NCBI GenBank assembly: GCA_037178855.1
Contig: JASJZC010000004.1
Coordinates: 4,588,001 to 4,652,000, forward strand
DNA from: Oscheius sp. JU75
Taxonomy: Eukaryota; Nematoda; Chromadorea; Rhabditida; Rhabditidae
DNA length: 64,000 nt
Reading direction: 5' to 3'
Numbering within the stretch: the first letter of the stretch is position 1; each line of letters opens with the position of its first letter. Below are positions 12,094 through 22,950 of this stretch, in pieces. Under the pieces are notes generated by a model. That model had not been told where the DNA came from. It was given only the letters and a program-made list of their open reading frames with translations, and searched no databases. The position numbers were made by a program, and so were the translations under genes.

Positions 12094-12714
12094 TTAGTAG
12101 TGGCCGAGAGCCAGTATGATGGGGCAATCGTTGCGAAGATGAGCCTTGTAGCCGGTAGTTCCGCATACACAGGTAGAGAAGTAGAGCAGAGGGCACCTGC
12201 AATCTTTCGGTTTACAATGAGGGAAAATGCTGACTTACATGGCGGCCCCACTCTCATCACGCATGGTGTGAGTCTTCCAAGGGCCATCCTCATAGGGGAG
12301 AATTGCAGGGTTCCTCTCCTTTTCCTTTTCGAAGCATAGCAGACAGTAGTGCTTCATGTACTGAAAAAATTGTGTTCGAATGCAAGGAGAATCGACTAAC
12401 ACTGGAGAACATGCCACCGTCATCGATCATGCGGAATCCGTGAGCAGTATCGAAGTGGTCCTTGGACTAAACTCTATATGGTAACGAAAGAAACGAGCGG
12501 AACTAACGTCAGAGTGTTCGTGTTCCGAGTTGAAGGAAGTCGAATGACTCTCAGTAGAGACATCGCTGTGCTGACGTCCACAATACTGAAGGAGAACCTT
12601 CTTAGAGCCATGGAAGATCTTGGTCTTCAAAGAGCGTTTCTAAATAGCTTATAAAGAGATTCGAACTTTTACCTGGAGATGATCCTGATACTTGATAGGA
12701 TGCGGTACAGCCAT
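12094..12714 (-). CDS. nos: Nanos-type zinc-finger protein
   Basis: Nanos proteins repress translation with Pumilio and protect germ-cell identity. Start ATG 12714, ten bases after a TATTTCAG acceptor. Five exons give about 155 residues. The N-terminus (MAVPHPIKYQDHLQ, then a His/Ser-rich stretch) is unremarkable. The C-terminus carries the zinc region: HYCLLCFEKEKERNP, a longer than usual loop, KTHTMRDESGAAMCPLL, YFSTCVCGTTGYKAHLRND, CP. The block C-P-L-L-x7-C...CG-T-G-x-KAH-x4-CP is the hallmark of the second CCHC finger of Nanos. Two oddities: the loop between the second Cys and the His of finger 1 is 21 residues instead of about 12, and finger 2 begins C-V-C where Nanos has C-x2-C. Stop TAA at 12096-12094. 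Confidence 0.75.
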
Positions 12715-13733
12715 TTTAGATGTTCTGAAATAGAACGATTATAATGCTAGGCGAAAAGAAGACACGAAGCTGCTGACAGAAAACAACGTAAGGAACAAGC
12801 TGGGGCTCAATGTTCGTTCGGTTCTTAAGAAGAGTTGCACCGAAGAACCTACACAACAGTGTCACATCACAGGAAAACTTAGTGGCAAATCTGTTTAGTG
12901 CCAGGCAACTCATAAAATATCTGCAAAATACGAGGAAACTGGTCGATTATGGTATTACGAGAAAAACATCTAGTTATGCAATTCAAGATGCCAAAATTTT
13001 GTGCTGTGAAGTATTGCACTTTCCAGCGTGAAGCTAATAATTTTGCCAACAGAAATTGTAAAAAAAAAAGTTGGGCGGCGCGGAAAAAGAGGAAACAAAA
13101 CTTGAACAACGTTTGCAGGTGCGCAAAAATACTGTAAGTAGTTCGTTTCAGGACCCAAGAGAGCACAGTCCTTTGGAGAATTTCAACTACCGAAAAACCT
13201 CTATTACAAGCATCCCTCAATTATAAACAGCCCTATAATAGAGCCATAAATAATTAAAAGCCTACCCTCTATTTGAAGCGTACTTGAAACACTATTGGAA
13301 ATGGTTCATCGAAAAATTGAAGCGCACTTGAACGGAGTGATTTTGAAAAAAAAATGCGATTCTCATAGAGGTTTTACGGGGGCATCAGCGGGCTAGAAGA
13401 CTGAATCCTAGTTTTCCAACTGTTTTCACCACTCTCTTAGCTCCGAATAGCTTGAAAAGGTCTGGTGAGAAAGCAGTTGAAACAAGCTGATCCTTTTTAG
13501 CGTCTCGTGATACAGATACCCTCGCGAACTGTCCAGGACCAACTCGGGTTTCACTTGTATGTTAGTGCGTCTCGATTTCAGAAAAGCGCTCTGCTCTCAA
13601 GGCCATTTCCTTCTCCTCTGTGTGTGCTTTGGCGGCTACTCGCCGAACAAGAGCCGCCTCTTCTCAGTCCACTTTTCCTCCTAAGGCTCACACGCGTCCG
13701 ATCCTTCCTCATCCCCTGTTGATCAGTTCAGCT
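12715..13733. other. Intergenic region, about 1.0 kb
   Basis: Lies between the divergent Nanos and cysteine-rich genes. The only structure seen is a short direct repeat, TTGAAGCG(T/C)ACTTGAA, at about 13273 and 13317. Frames at 12810-13220 overlap on both strands and look non-coding. No tRNA-like or small RNA gene was recognised. Confidence 0.5.
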
Positions 13734-14343
13734 ATGCGATCCACTGTAGTTCTGCTCCTAGTCGTCTGTCTCGTACAGTCCGATCAGCCATGGTGAGTCT
13801 TGCGTGTTCCTCCCGAGGCAGCGTCAAGATTCAGGTACCTCCCAATCATAGAGTACTTCGAGCCACTGCTAGCCAAAGAACTGGAAAGGATAAATTGTAC
13901 TCGAGGTAGGGACGACTCAACCTCTTTTTCAAAGATTCAGAATGCTACACAACTCTCGACTGTCCCGGGGGTCTCAGCTGTTTCCGAGCCACAGCTGAAC
14001 ATCCAGGCTGTTGTCTAAAAGCCTTGAAACCTAACGAAACCGGCTGTGTTCTGGACGAACAGTGCAAGAGAGCTTGTGAGAGTACTGTCTGTGACTCGAC
14101 GGTCGAGACGACTCGCTGTCTCTGTGAGAAAGGAAAACATTTCCTCTTCAATAAGTGCTGTAAGAGAGCAGTAGATCACTGATCGCAGTCCAAATTCCAG
14201 GGAAAAGCTGCCCAGAATTCGCTCATGAACAGCCGGTGGTAGATGAGAGAGGTTTCAGCAGCTGCCAGCTGAAGACGGATATGGTCACGGCTTTGAACTA
14301 CATGAGACGAATGAAGAGACAGCTGAGAAGCAATTTTTGCTGA
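13734..14343 (+). CDS. Small secreted cysteine-rich protein 1
   Basis: ATG 13734 opens a typical signal peptide (STVVLLLVVCLVQSDQ). Four exons joined by three short introns give about 155 residues: WYLPIIEYFEPLLAKELE, a Cys-rich centre (RECYTTLDCPGGLSCF, HPGCCLKAL, CVLDEQCKRACESTVCD, RCLCEKGKHF) and a basic C-terminus ending QLRSNFC. The C..C-P-G-G-L-x-C and C-x-C-E-K-G spacing resembles EB or lustrin-like modules, but I cannot place it in a family. Stop TGA 14341-14343, followed by AATAAA at 14366. It lies head-to-tail with another secreted cysteine-rich gene, so the pair may be related in use, though not clearly in sequence. Confidence 0.7.
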
Positions 14344-14365
14344 AAGAAAAACAGGATTTTTGAAA

Positions 14366-14371
14366 AATAAA
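14366..14371 (+). promoter_or_regulatory. Polyadenylation signal AATAAA
   Basis: AATAAA 23 bases after the stop codon of the first secreted cysteine-rich gene. Confidence 0.65.
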
Positions 14372-14486
14372 GACTATTCGTGGCTTCTTTATCCGAACCT
14401 GTTTCTCTAGTCCGGCGATCGCGGGCTATCTCACTATCTCTCCGTTCTTCTTCTATTGATCTTGACTAATTTTTGAAGAGACACAC

Positions 14487-15568
14487 ATGATCCTTCTAAT
14501 CTTATTATCGCTCAATCTACCAGTCGTCTTACCCTTTTTGGCTTCTGCCTTTTCTTCTGTGTCCCAGGCCGGAAAGACAAGCAACTGTCACGATTGGAGT
14601 GACTATGGACCATGTTTTAGGTTCTCGTATTATCTAAACTAACAAAAAGAATTCAGTACAGCCGATCGTTCATTCTGGAGGAATCTACCTCCTCAATGCT
14701 ACCAAAACAGATACATGTCGGTAGGTTTTCCTTTCTAGCAGCACAAATTGTTCAGCTGATTACGGGAATCGGGAATCCGATCGTCCAAAAAGTTATGGAC
14801 TACGCGGAACTGTTCAATAAGTCGGCTGATGCTTGTGGAATGTGCAATGTTCAAGTCGCCTGCTCTCCTAGATGCGACTATACTCCGGGGTTTGTTATTA
14901 GTTTAACTCCTTTTCTGTTGCAAAGAAAGATTTGCTATTCTAGATGAAAGTCTTAAGATTAGACTTACAGACGCACTGAACCCAGAAGCTTTGGGCGCAG
15001 CGCGGAATTCGGTTTCTTCCAGTCGAAGTTCTCTTCCTTCTAAAGCTATCTATTTATCTTTTTTTCACGTCGTGAGCTTTAAAATGATATACAACGCGCT
15101 GAGAACTTTTCATTCACCAAAACTGGTTACTATCAACTTTCAGAGGGAACTCCTTCGGTGTAGTCGACAGAATCTGTGATCTACCGACTGAGAAGCAGGC
15201 CTGTGCTATGACCCCTCAAGCTTACGATGAGAACAGCGGACTGTGCAAGGTTTGGCCTCCGAGGCATACTTCCGCTGTTGATTTCCTCGGAGCCATCGTC
15301 CCTCCCAACATCAGAGATCAAGTCTGGGCTTTGAAGCCGCTCAACTGTATTAGGTAGGTCATTGTAATCCAGCAAAGAAAGGGTCTTTAGTATTGGGAAG
15401 AAGTGCTACTGTTGCTGTGCTCCCTATCATCCGAATCCCTGTGATGCCCAGTGTACTTTGAAGCCATGCAGTCGCAGAATGTCTTTCTCGAAGACACAAA
15501 TCAAGATTTTGAGAAGGAAATGGCTGGCGAAAATGGATGAAGAGAACGCGAAAGAAGAAGAAGAGTAG
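14487..15568 (+). CDS. Small secreted cysteine-rich protein 2
   Basis: ATG 14487 starts a strong signal peptide ([20 protein letters not shown]). Spliced exons encode [63 protein letters not shown], then across an intron of about 250 bases [36 protein letters not shown], and finally [31 protein letters not shown] and a basic-acidic tail ending KEEEE. Stop TAG 15566-15568. About 225 residues with many paired cysteines. I recognise no named domain. Inside the 250-base intron another frame could be an alternative exon ([14 protein letters not shown]), but it ends in a stop. The stop lies 114 bases from the convergent TBC1D5 stop. Confidence 0.65.
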
Positions 15569-15682
15569 TTCACAATTTATACTTGGCCTCGGGCAGACTG
15601 CAATATTTACAGCTTTTTCGTCGATATGTAATTATGGAGCTCGTAAAAGGAAAGATTATCTTCAACAGGGTCACTCGGGGGG

Positions 15683-17916
15683 TCAACGTTGCATCGGAGG
15701 TTTGAACTCGATCATCTCGTTCTCAGGGTTCATTCGGGGTATTCTCACGGCCGGACGGGCTTGTCCACCCATCTCACTATGGTCAAGAGGTTGTATGAAG
15801 TAGGGGACGTCTGGAAAGAGTCAATGAGCCGACATTTTTCCTTTTACAAAATGAAGAGAGTGAACATATGTCCTGTCAGTTTAACCAATGTGCAAAGCGC
15901 AAAGATTTTACCTTCATTGGAGTAGTCCGTGGTCAGCTTTCGACCCAACTGCTTCAACTTCTCACTGATTGTTCTTCGTCCTTGCTCACTATTCGCAGCC
16001 AGAACCTCTCCAGCCAATGTTTCCAACTGATGAGAGACAGACGAGGAGACGACATCTCTCTCCGTAAGGCGACTCTGTAGAATTGCAACCTGAGCCTCCA
16101 TCATCTGGAGCTCTTTCTCCCAAAGAATTCCCGTCTTTGTGGGAGAGGGCATGGCTGGTCGAGGAGGAGCCTTCTTAGGAGATGGCTGAGGACTTGGCGA
16201 GGGACCTATAGACTATTTCTTTCTTGTCAGACACGATACTCACTAGGTTTCTCCATCGTATTCCTGACCCGGGAAAGCATCGAGACACTCTTGGGACGGA
16301 ATCTACTCAGCGGCTCTTCAAATCCGACAGCTTCTTTCCTCGTGACCTGGTTCGGATGACTGGTCCCTGCCACTGTCATCGTCGTAAAGTTGGTCTGACT
16401 AGTGATTACGGGCTTCGGAATTCTCTAAAAAAATAGAATTGATCAAAAGAAAGAACGAACCTTCGGATATCGGTAATGCCGAACGAGCTGAATGAACGTG
16501 GAAATGTCTACAGTTGGAGGGTATCTCATGAGGTACTGTAGACACCCGCCATAGTCTGACTGAAGTACTGAAAGATGATCTTCCTATTATGATACAAAAA
16601 AAACTTGCAGAGGTCTCTAATCTGCGTGAGCATGGCAATGAAGATGCATTCACAGATGTGAGCTATGGGTCTGTCAGCGACGATCACGTCCCAGAGGTAC
16701 AGAAGGTCATGGATTGGAAATTCACGACCGAAAAGAAGACGTAGCCAGCGTCTAAAAATAGACTTTCTTTGGTGAACCAATGGACCTACATTCCGTAGAG
16801 TTGAGGAGGAATATCCAGCCCTTTCAAATGACTAGCCACACCGGGATCCTCACTGTAGAGTCGCTCATCTATAGAGGTCAACTCGTCCATGATGGCGCTC
16901 GAGGGGACTTGGTCCTGGACTCTGGAAGAAAAAAATAAAGTAAGTGGCCATTGACTACCTCATAAAGGGAGTGGTTGTCTTGTCTGTTGACCGAGGAACC
17001 ACGTCCGCGTCCTCATACCACTTGCAGATACTCAGCATGATTTCACAGAACATTGTGCTGAATTTTAAAGCTCAATTTGTTAAGTGGATACTAACTAGGC
17101 ATCATGTTCCAGGTACTTTTCGTCGTAGATCGTATCCAAAATCCGAAGATCCTCAGGAGAGACTGAACCCAGCTCATTGTTTTCTTTGGCGTGTTCGTAG
17201 GCTTGTTGATCAGAAAAAAGGACGAAGAGTAAGGGAGCTAGGATCTCGTGCATTCCCTGATGAAATAAATACAAACGAACTATATAAGGATCAACTTGTT
17301 TGTAAGAGATGACAGAGTTTTCCTTGGAATAGGTCAGGAGCACGTCACACATCATCGACTTGACCTCCCCCTGTTGGAAGTACTGTATTTCTGGGAAGGT
17401 TCTGTTCACGTCTTTCGCAATGATGTCTCTCAACTCGTGGTCAGCAAAAAATTTTTTCCAAGGGCTCTGAAATCCAGCTCTTGTACCTGTGTTCTCTAAG
17501 ATTGTGAGTCCAACATTCGTAACAAATAGTCAAAATCAGACTCACAGCCTCGGTTTCGGAGAGAGGATTGTTCTGCTCTGGATCAAGAACAGCGTCCTGT
17601 TTATGTGGATCAGTTATATGCTGCTCTCTCAACTGTTGATATTTGTCTCTTGTCCGAGTAACTATGGCAATCCACTCCGTCTTCGAGACTGGTAAACATT
17701 TCAAAAGTATCTGAACGCATTTTCTGACTTTCTCCCAAACTCAATGCCTACCCTCCACACAATTGATCGCAAACTGGTTGTTCGAAGACCTCCTCCTACA
17801 CAAAATTCTCTCAAAATGCTCTCGGACAGCTCTCGACTCAAAACGGAATTGTACTCACTGAAACCGTTTCAGAATCTTCATACACTTGCCTACCTTCTCG
17901 ATCCTCTCCCATCCAT
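15683..17916 (-). CDS. tbc-5: TBC1D5-like Rab GTPase-activating protein
   Basis: TBC1D5 is a retromer-associated GAP acting on Rab7 in endosome-to-Golgi traffic and autophagy. Start ATG 17916. The TBC domain shows SLRSIVWRILLKCLP, NNPLSETEASPWKKFFADH and IIAKDVNRTFPEIQYFQQG, with the arginine finger in the D-x-x-R-T-F-P context. YKQGMHEILAPLLFVLF supplies the glutamine finger. EYLEHDAYTMFCEIML and IRWLRLLFGREFPIHDL complete a close match to human TBC1D5. The tail is Ser/Pro-rich (PSPSPQPSPKKAPPRPAMP), with a coiled-coil segment (LWEKELQMMEAQVAILQ), and ends KPPMQR. One intron (16568-16608) starts with GC rather than GT. The catalytic residues are intact, so it should be an active GAP. Confidence 0.9.
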
Positions 17917-18647
17917 GTTGTTGTCATTAAAACGGGAAAAGAAGCATCTAAAATTGTCTTGTTTACTCGGATTTCGATAGGAAAGAGAGGGGAAAATGGA
18001 AATAATGCATCAACTGGGTTCAGGTTTCAAGTTATTGACGGCGGGTGTTCATCAGCCGCGTCGAGTCCGAGTTAATTAACCTTCTGGAAATCATTGATTC
18101 TTCCGCGTCTCGGGGATTATGGTCACTACAATTTGACTCCCGACCCCTATCTTTTACTGGGTCTGTTCATTTCTTCCGGGTTTTCACGTTTACAACTTTT
18201 CTGTGGTACTGGAATGGGTTAAGAGATAGTTTTTCTTTGGACAAGAGTATTTTATTCTACTGGTGGATGTACGGGCCAATCGTGGTAAGACTAGCTCACT
18301 TTTCTTCCATCTCCCGCATTTTGAGAATAGCACGGGTCCCGCGACGAACGTGGGACAGAGGCAGTCCTTTGACGTACTCCCAAAGCCTTTAACCACTCTT
18401 TTCCTAAATTTCCTTCACAAACTTGCGCGTTTTCGGCTTTTTTTTCAACGTGTTCTCCAACTTTTTGCCTTTCTGAGCATAAAAAAGCTATGCCGCTGCA
18501 GCATTTTACATGTTTTTGTCATAATTATTGCGATTTACAATAGGAACATCTTGAAAGTACGGCTATGTCGATACTCGTCAGCTTCCTTGATTTAAACTTT
18601 CTTTGAACGTTTTTTAGCACTTCCTTATTTAAGTTTTGCAGGTAAAC
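17917..18647. other. Divergent promoter region of TBC1D5 and ribosomal protein SA
   Basis: 730 bases between divergent starts. The plus-strand side ends in a T-rich stretch and TTTTGCAG just before the SA start. No clear TATA or RNA gene was recognised. Confidence 0.45.
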
Positions 18648-19611
18648 ATGTCGGGCGGACTTGAACCGTTCGCAATTTCTGAAGATGATGTGATGAAGCT
18701 TCTGGCTTGCCAGACACACATCGGATCCGCCAATGTCGACTTCCAAATGAAGCACTACACTCACAGCCGACGCTTCGATGGTAAGCTTGTAGATTTTGAC
18801 AAGTAATGTTCGTTTTTTCAGGAACTTACATCATCGACATTAAGAAGACTTGGGAGAAGCTCCTTTTGGCTGCCCGTGCCATCGCTGCCGTCGAGAATCC
18901 CGCTGATGTCGTCGTCGTTTCCGCTCGCCCGTATGCCCAGCGTGCCCTTCTGAAGTTCGCCGCCCACACTGGAGCCACCGCCATCTTCGGACGTTTCAGC
19001 CCTGGATGCCTCACTAACCAGATCCAGAAGTCCTTCAAGGAACCCAGACTTCTGGTTATCTCTGACCCTCGTGTCGACCATCAGGTATGCCCATTTTCCT
19101 TTCTTTACTCATTGGTCCTCGTTTAGGCTGTTACCGAGGCTTCCTACGTGAACGTCCCCGTCATCTCATTCGCTAACACTGAGTCTCCTCTCAAGCTTAT
19201 CGATATCGCCATTCCTTGCAACAACAAGGTATTTAAAACATTTTGGCTTGTACAATCCTTACGTTATAGGGAGAGAAGTCCATTGGACTCATGTGGTGGC
19301 TTCTGGCCCGCGAGATCCTGATCCTCAAGGGAAAGATCTCTCGCCAGACCGGATTCGTCCTCGACGGAAAGGAAATCATGCCTGACCTCTACTTCTACCG
19401 TGACCCTCAAGAGACCGAGAAGGAGGAGGGTGGAGACATTCTTCTCCCCCGTGACGAGCCCATGGTCGCTGCTGATCAGCCTATCGACTTCACCCAGGCT
19501 GTCGACGTACAAAACTGGGCTGACGAGCCTACCTCTTGGGGAGGCAACGATAAGGCACCCGTCGGAACACAAGACTGGGGAGTCTCTGCTGGTGGCGCTT
19601 CCCAGTGGTGA
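18648..19611 (+). CDS. rps-0: 40S ribosomal protein SA (uS2)
   Basis: Small-subunit protein uS2, also known as the laminin receptor precursor. Start ATG 18648, six bases after TTTTGCAG. Exons: 18648-18780, 18822-19084, 19127-19228 and about 19270-19611, giving about 279 residues, the usual length. Diagnostic blocks are [102 protein letters not shown] (palindromic-peptide region) and [17 protein letters not shown]. The C-terminus is acidic and ends in Trp motifs ([24 protein letters not shown]). Codon use is more biased than in neighbours (TCC, CGT, CTC, AAG), as expected for a highly expressed gene. First of four closely spaced plus-strand genes. Confidence 0.97.
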
Positions 19612-19807
19612 TTTTCTTGTTCTGTTGTTGGTATATAAACTGTTGTTATACAACATCTAATGTAGCTATTGTGTATTTTACATTGGTTTACTGATTTCGC
19701 TCTGCTGGGAATGGTTGCTGCCAATGAGTCACGATGTTCGATGCCCGCCTCTTATCGTCAGTCGCTCTCTTTGTTGCCTAGCAGTTCAACCAGATTTATT
19801 TTAGGGT

Positions 19808-21560
19808 ATGAAACGGCGTTCAACTAGCGTAGCTGTTAGCGATTATCCCCTAGAAGTTTTCCCAAATTGGAACATTCTTTCCAAGGAGAAGTATCACATA
19901 GCTGCTCCCGTCGATAAGCTTGGAGAATGGGCCTATCATCTTCGAACCCATCTCACTTCGCTTATTCTAGCCGGAAATCCAGCAACCATATTCCTGCAGG
20001 TCTATCCTCCTCGTTCTTCCATCACACAAGGTTTCAGTCGTTTAACTCTACGCTTTTGACAAAGATCGCCTTCGTATTTAGCTGGTTCGGCTTAGAAGAG
20101 TTTTTCTTCTCCCTTATTGTTTCCATGGTACGCTTGATGTTGTCAACGTCATTGAGCGTTTAGATCTGGCTCTTTGACGCTCGTCTCGGTCGTCTTCTCG
20201 CTATCCTTCTTTCTATCGGATTCTACGTTTGTGGAACTTTGAAAGTGTCTCTCTGTCTTCCCCGTCCTCCAGCTCCTCCGGCTTTGAGATTCAGTGAGGA
20301 AGATCGCGACTGGTATGTTTTTTTCTTTTTCAAAAACGATTGTGCAGGGCCTGGCCATCAAATCATGCTCTCATGGGTACCGTTTTCCCCTGGTTCATTT
20401 GGATGTACAGTTGCAAACATTACGACATGTCACTGACGTCTTCCTTGATTCTCTTGACCACTGTTCTCATTTGTAAGTCGTTTTTTAGCTCTTGGACAAT
20501 GAATATTTGTCACCTTGACACTGAATTAATCCTTCCTTCGCGACATTGGCAGTAGCGGTTCTGCGCGGATCCTGTTTTGTCTTTCCCCGCCATCAGTGCC
20601 CGCTATCATTGCGGAAAATGTATCGACCGCCCCATCTTCCCACAAAATTAGTCGCACTTGCCTCGTCTTTTAGGGAACACTGGAGTGAGTTGGTCGCGAG
20701 TCTACCTCGGTGTTCATTCACCGTGTGACGTTCTCGCTGGTTGGACTATCGGAGTGCTTATCCTCTTCGTTTACAGTAATTTTTATTTCCTTTTGTGCCC
20801 ATAACATATCTTTAGGCGGCTTCTCCGATCGTCTGTATGACGTCTACATTGAGAGCTCGAAGAATGACAGCTCTTTCTTCGTTTACCTCTACACCCTTGC
20901 CTTAGTCCTACTCTACATCTTTCCAAGATCCTGGCCAGAAACTCAGAGCTACATGGAGGTTAGCTGCTGCTAGAAGTTTTATTCGTCACACTTGCAGGTA
21001 GTCTCGATTCTTGGCGGGACAGCTGCGATCTGGTGTGGCAGAGTCCTAAAATTGGATGGAAGTGATCTGCCTTCAAGTGCTCTTCTTGAACAAAATCCTG
21101 GTGCCACATTTATCCAGCTCTTGACCAGATTTGTAGTTGGTAGGGTGTCTCCATATACAGCTGAAGGAACAAACGTTCAGGTGTTGTGGCGGTTCTTCTG
21201 GCTCGTGTTGTGATGAAAGCCATCAGCAAGATGGCCTTCCGCGGACTCTACAACTATCTCGGACTGAAATTCTATTCTTACTCTGCAATGTGCAAGTCCC
21301 TCGGCGACATGCAACCAACGAAACGGTACACCTCGCGGATGCGTTTCAAGCCAATTCTGGGAGTCAAAGTAAGCTTTCTGGCCTGATATTCTGCCTCCGA
21401 AAGTTCGTCGGGTCATCCGCATTCTGTTCTTTTACAGACAATTACGCCTGAACTCGCTCCGTATGACATCGATCTGCCTGTCAAGTTTGTCGTCTATTCG
21501 ACTGTCGGCCTGACTGTAGGGGAGATCTGTCCCTTTCTGTTCCAACATTTTGGCATCTAA
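19808..21560 (+). CDS. Sphingosine-1-phosphate phosphatase (SGPP, PAP2 family)
   Basis: An ER multi-pass lipid phosphatase that dephosphorylates sphingosine-1-phosphate. ATG 19808 follows TTATTTTAG. The three PAP2 motifs are present: C1 KVSLCLPRP (K-x6-RP), C2 AWPSNHALMGTVFP (the Ser-x-His of P-S-x-H) and C3 SWSRVYLGVHSPCDVLAG (SR-x3-GxH-x3-D). These signatures and their spacing match human SGPP1/2 (PSTHAMSG, SRIYMGMH). Hydrophobic helices follow, with FVYLYTLALVLLYIFP, VVAVLLARVVMKAISKM and VVYSTVGLTVGEICPF, ending FQHFGI at 21560. About eight exons; the intron from about 20473 to 20671 is the longest (about 200 bases), and a small exon in it cannot be excluded. C2 has Asn in place of Thr between Ser and His. 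Gap to the SA stop is 197 bases. Confidence 0.85.
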
Positions 21561-21850
21561 ACCTACTCTCCAAAGGCTGTTTATTACAGCAGGTCAACGA
21601 GTTTTCCCCCAGACTGACCAAGTGCTCCCCGCCTGCTCAAATTTCCTCTTGAACTCTTACTCATTGTTGTCTAGGCCCTACTTTCTGAAGAAACACCTTC
21701 GCATCTGTTTATTAATTCCTTGTGATTCTGCTCACAGGTAGCAACATTCCTTGCATGAACTTACGTGTAATTTGTACTCTTTTCGTGAAGAAGGTTGAAT
21801 CCACTGCCTGTTTTGTCCGTTTTGGGTTATAACCTGCTTGTGAATTCAGA

Positions 21851-22679
21851 ATGTCAGCAATCAAACGTCCGCCGGAGGATGATTCCAAGCTCCCAACTTA
21901 CAAACTCGTCATCATCGGCAGCGGAGGAGTCGGCAAATCGTGTCTAACCATTCAATTTTTCCAGGTTCCTTTGTCTTTTTTTTATCTCAGAAAACATGTT
22001 GGTTTAGAAACAATTTGTGGACTATTACGACCCGACTATCGAAGACCAGTACATCCAGCATTGCGAGGTCGATGGTCATTGGGTCATCCTTGATGGTAGT
22101 ATTGTTGAAGAAACGAACAAAAAATGGTTTTAGTCTTGGACACAGCCGGTCAAGAAGAGTTCTCGGCGATGAGAGAACAGTATATGCGACACGGGAAGGG
22201 CTTTCTTTTGGTCTTCTCCGTTACCGAACGCAAATCTTTCGAGGTTTGAAATGTTTACTTTTTGTCAAACTGTTTGTTCAGGAAGCCCAGAAATTGTACA
22301 AGCAGGTGTTGCGAGTGAAGGACAAGACCGAATACCCAGTCCTGCTCGTGGCAAATAAGATAAATTGTCGTGTTTTGCGTAGAAGATGGTCATCTTCCAG
22401 ACTGATCTAATCTCACAGCGGGTGGTCAGCGAGACAGAAGGACGTACTTTGGCAGCCGAGCTGAAACTTCCTTACATTGAAACCTCGGCCAAAGTAAGAT
22501 TTCTGTAATCCGTTCCGAAACAGGATTTTTAGGCAAATACGAATGTGGACGCGGCCTTCCACGAGCTTGTTCGAATAGTCAAAAGTTTTCCGTCGGACGA
22601 GGAAGAAGACGACGAGGCGGGAGCCGCGAAAAAGACGAAGTCGAAGAAGAAGAAAGACAAACAGTGCTCCATTTCTTAG
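21851..22679 (+). CDS. ras-2: M-Ras-like small GTPase
   Basis: Ras-family GTPase with all signature motifs: P-loop [16 protein letters not shown]; effector region [18 protein letters not shown]3 [17 protein letters not shown]4 LLVANK and TDL; G5 PYIETSAK; polybasic hypervariable tail [12 protein letters not shown]; CaaX box CSIS (expected farnesylation). [17 protein letters not shown]-x3-FHELVRIVK point to M-Ras rather than R-Ras or Ras. ATG 21851 comes two bases after GAATTCAG. The fourth intron (22360-22400) has a normal CTTCCAG acceptor, but its first two bases are AT, where GTAAAT would be a perfect donor. Without removal the frame reads [15 protein letters not shown] and stops before G5. 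Either a rare AT-AG intron is used, or a +1 splice mutation or sequence error is present. Confidence 0.88.
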
Positions 22680-22950
22680 CCTGTGCCTATTTTTCACTGT
22701 CTCTGTTGTGAACCCCAATTTTGTGATATACGGTGCTGTTTCTTATCTATTTTTCACTTTCTATACACAAAATGTAACCTAATTCGCCTGATAAAAACCG
22801 CTCAAATTTCATACTCTGTTCTTCATTGGAAGAACCAATATCTATCTCCTTTTTTCCAACGAGCGTACCATAACAACACCTCACTACCGATTCAAATTCT
22901 AGCCCTGAATCCCCATTTCCAGATCTCCAAAATATCTATTTCTAGCAGAC

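Noticed and set aside
14890-15040. Alternative exon in secreted protein 2 ([14 protein letters not shown])
   Set aside because: It has an acceptor-like CTTACAG but runs into a stop and has no donor, while direct joining to GNSFGVVD keeps the main frame.
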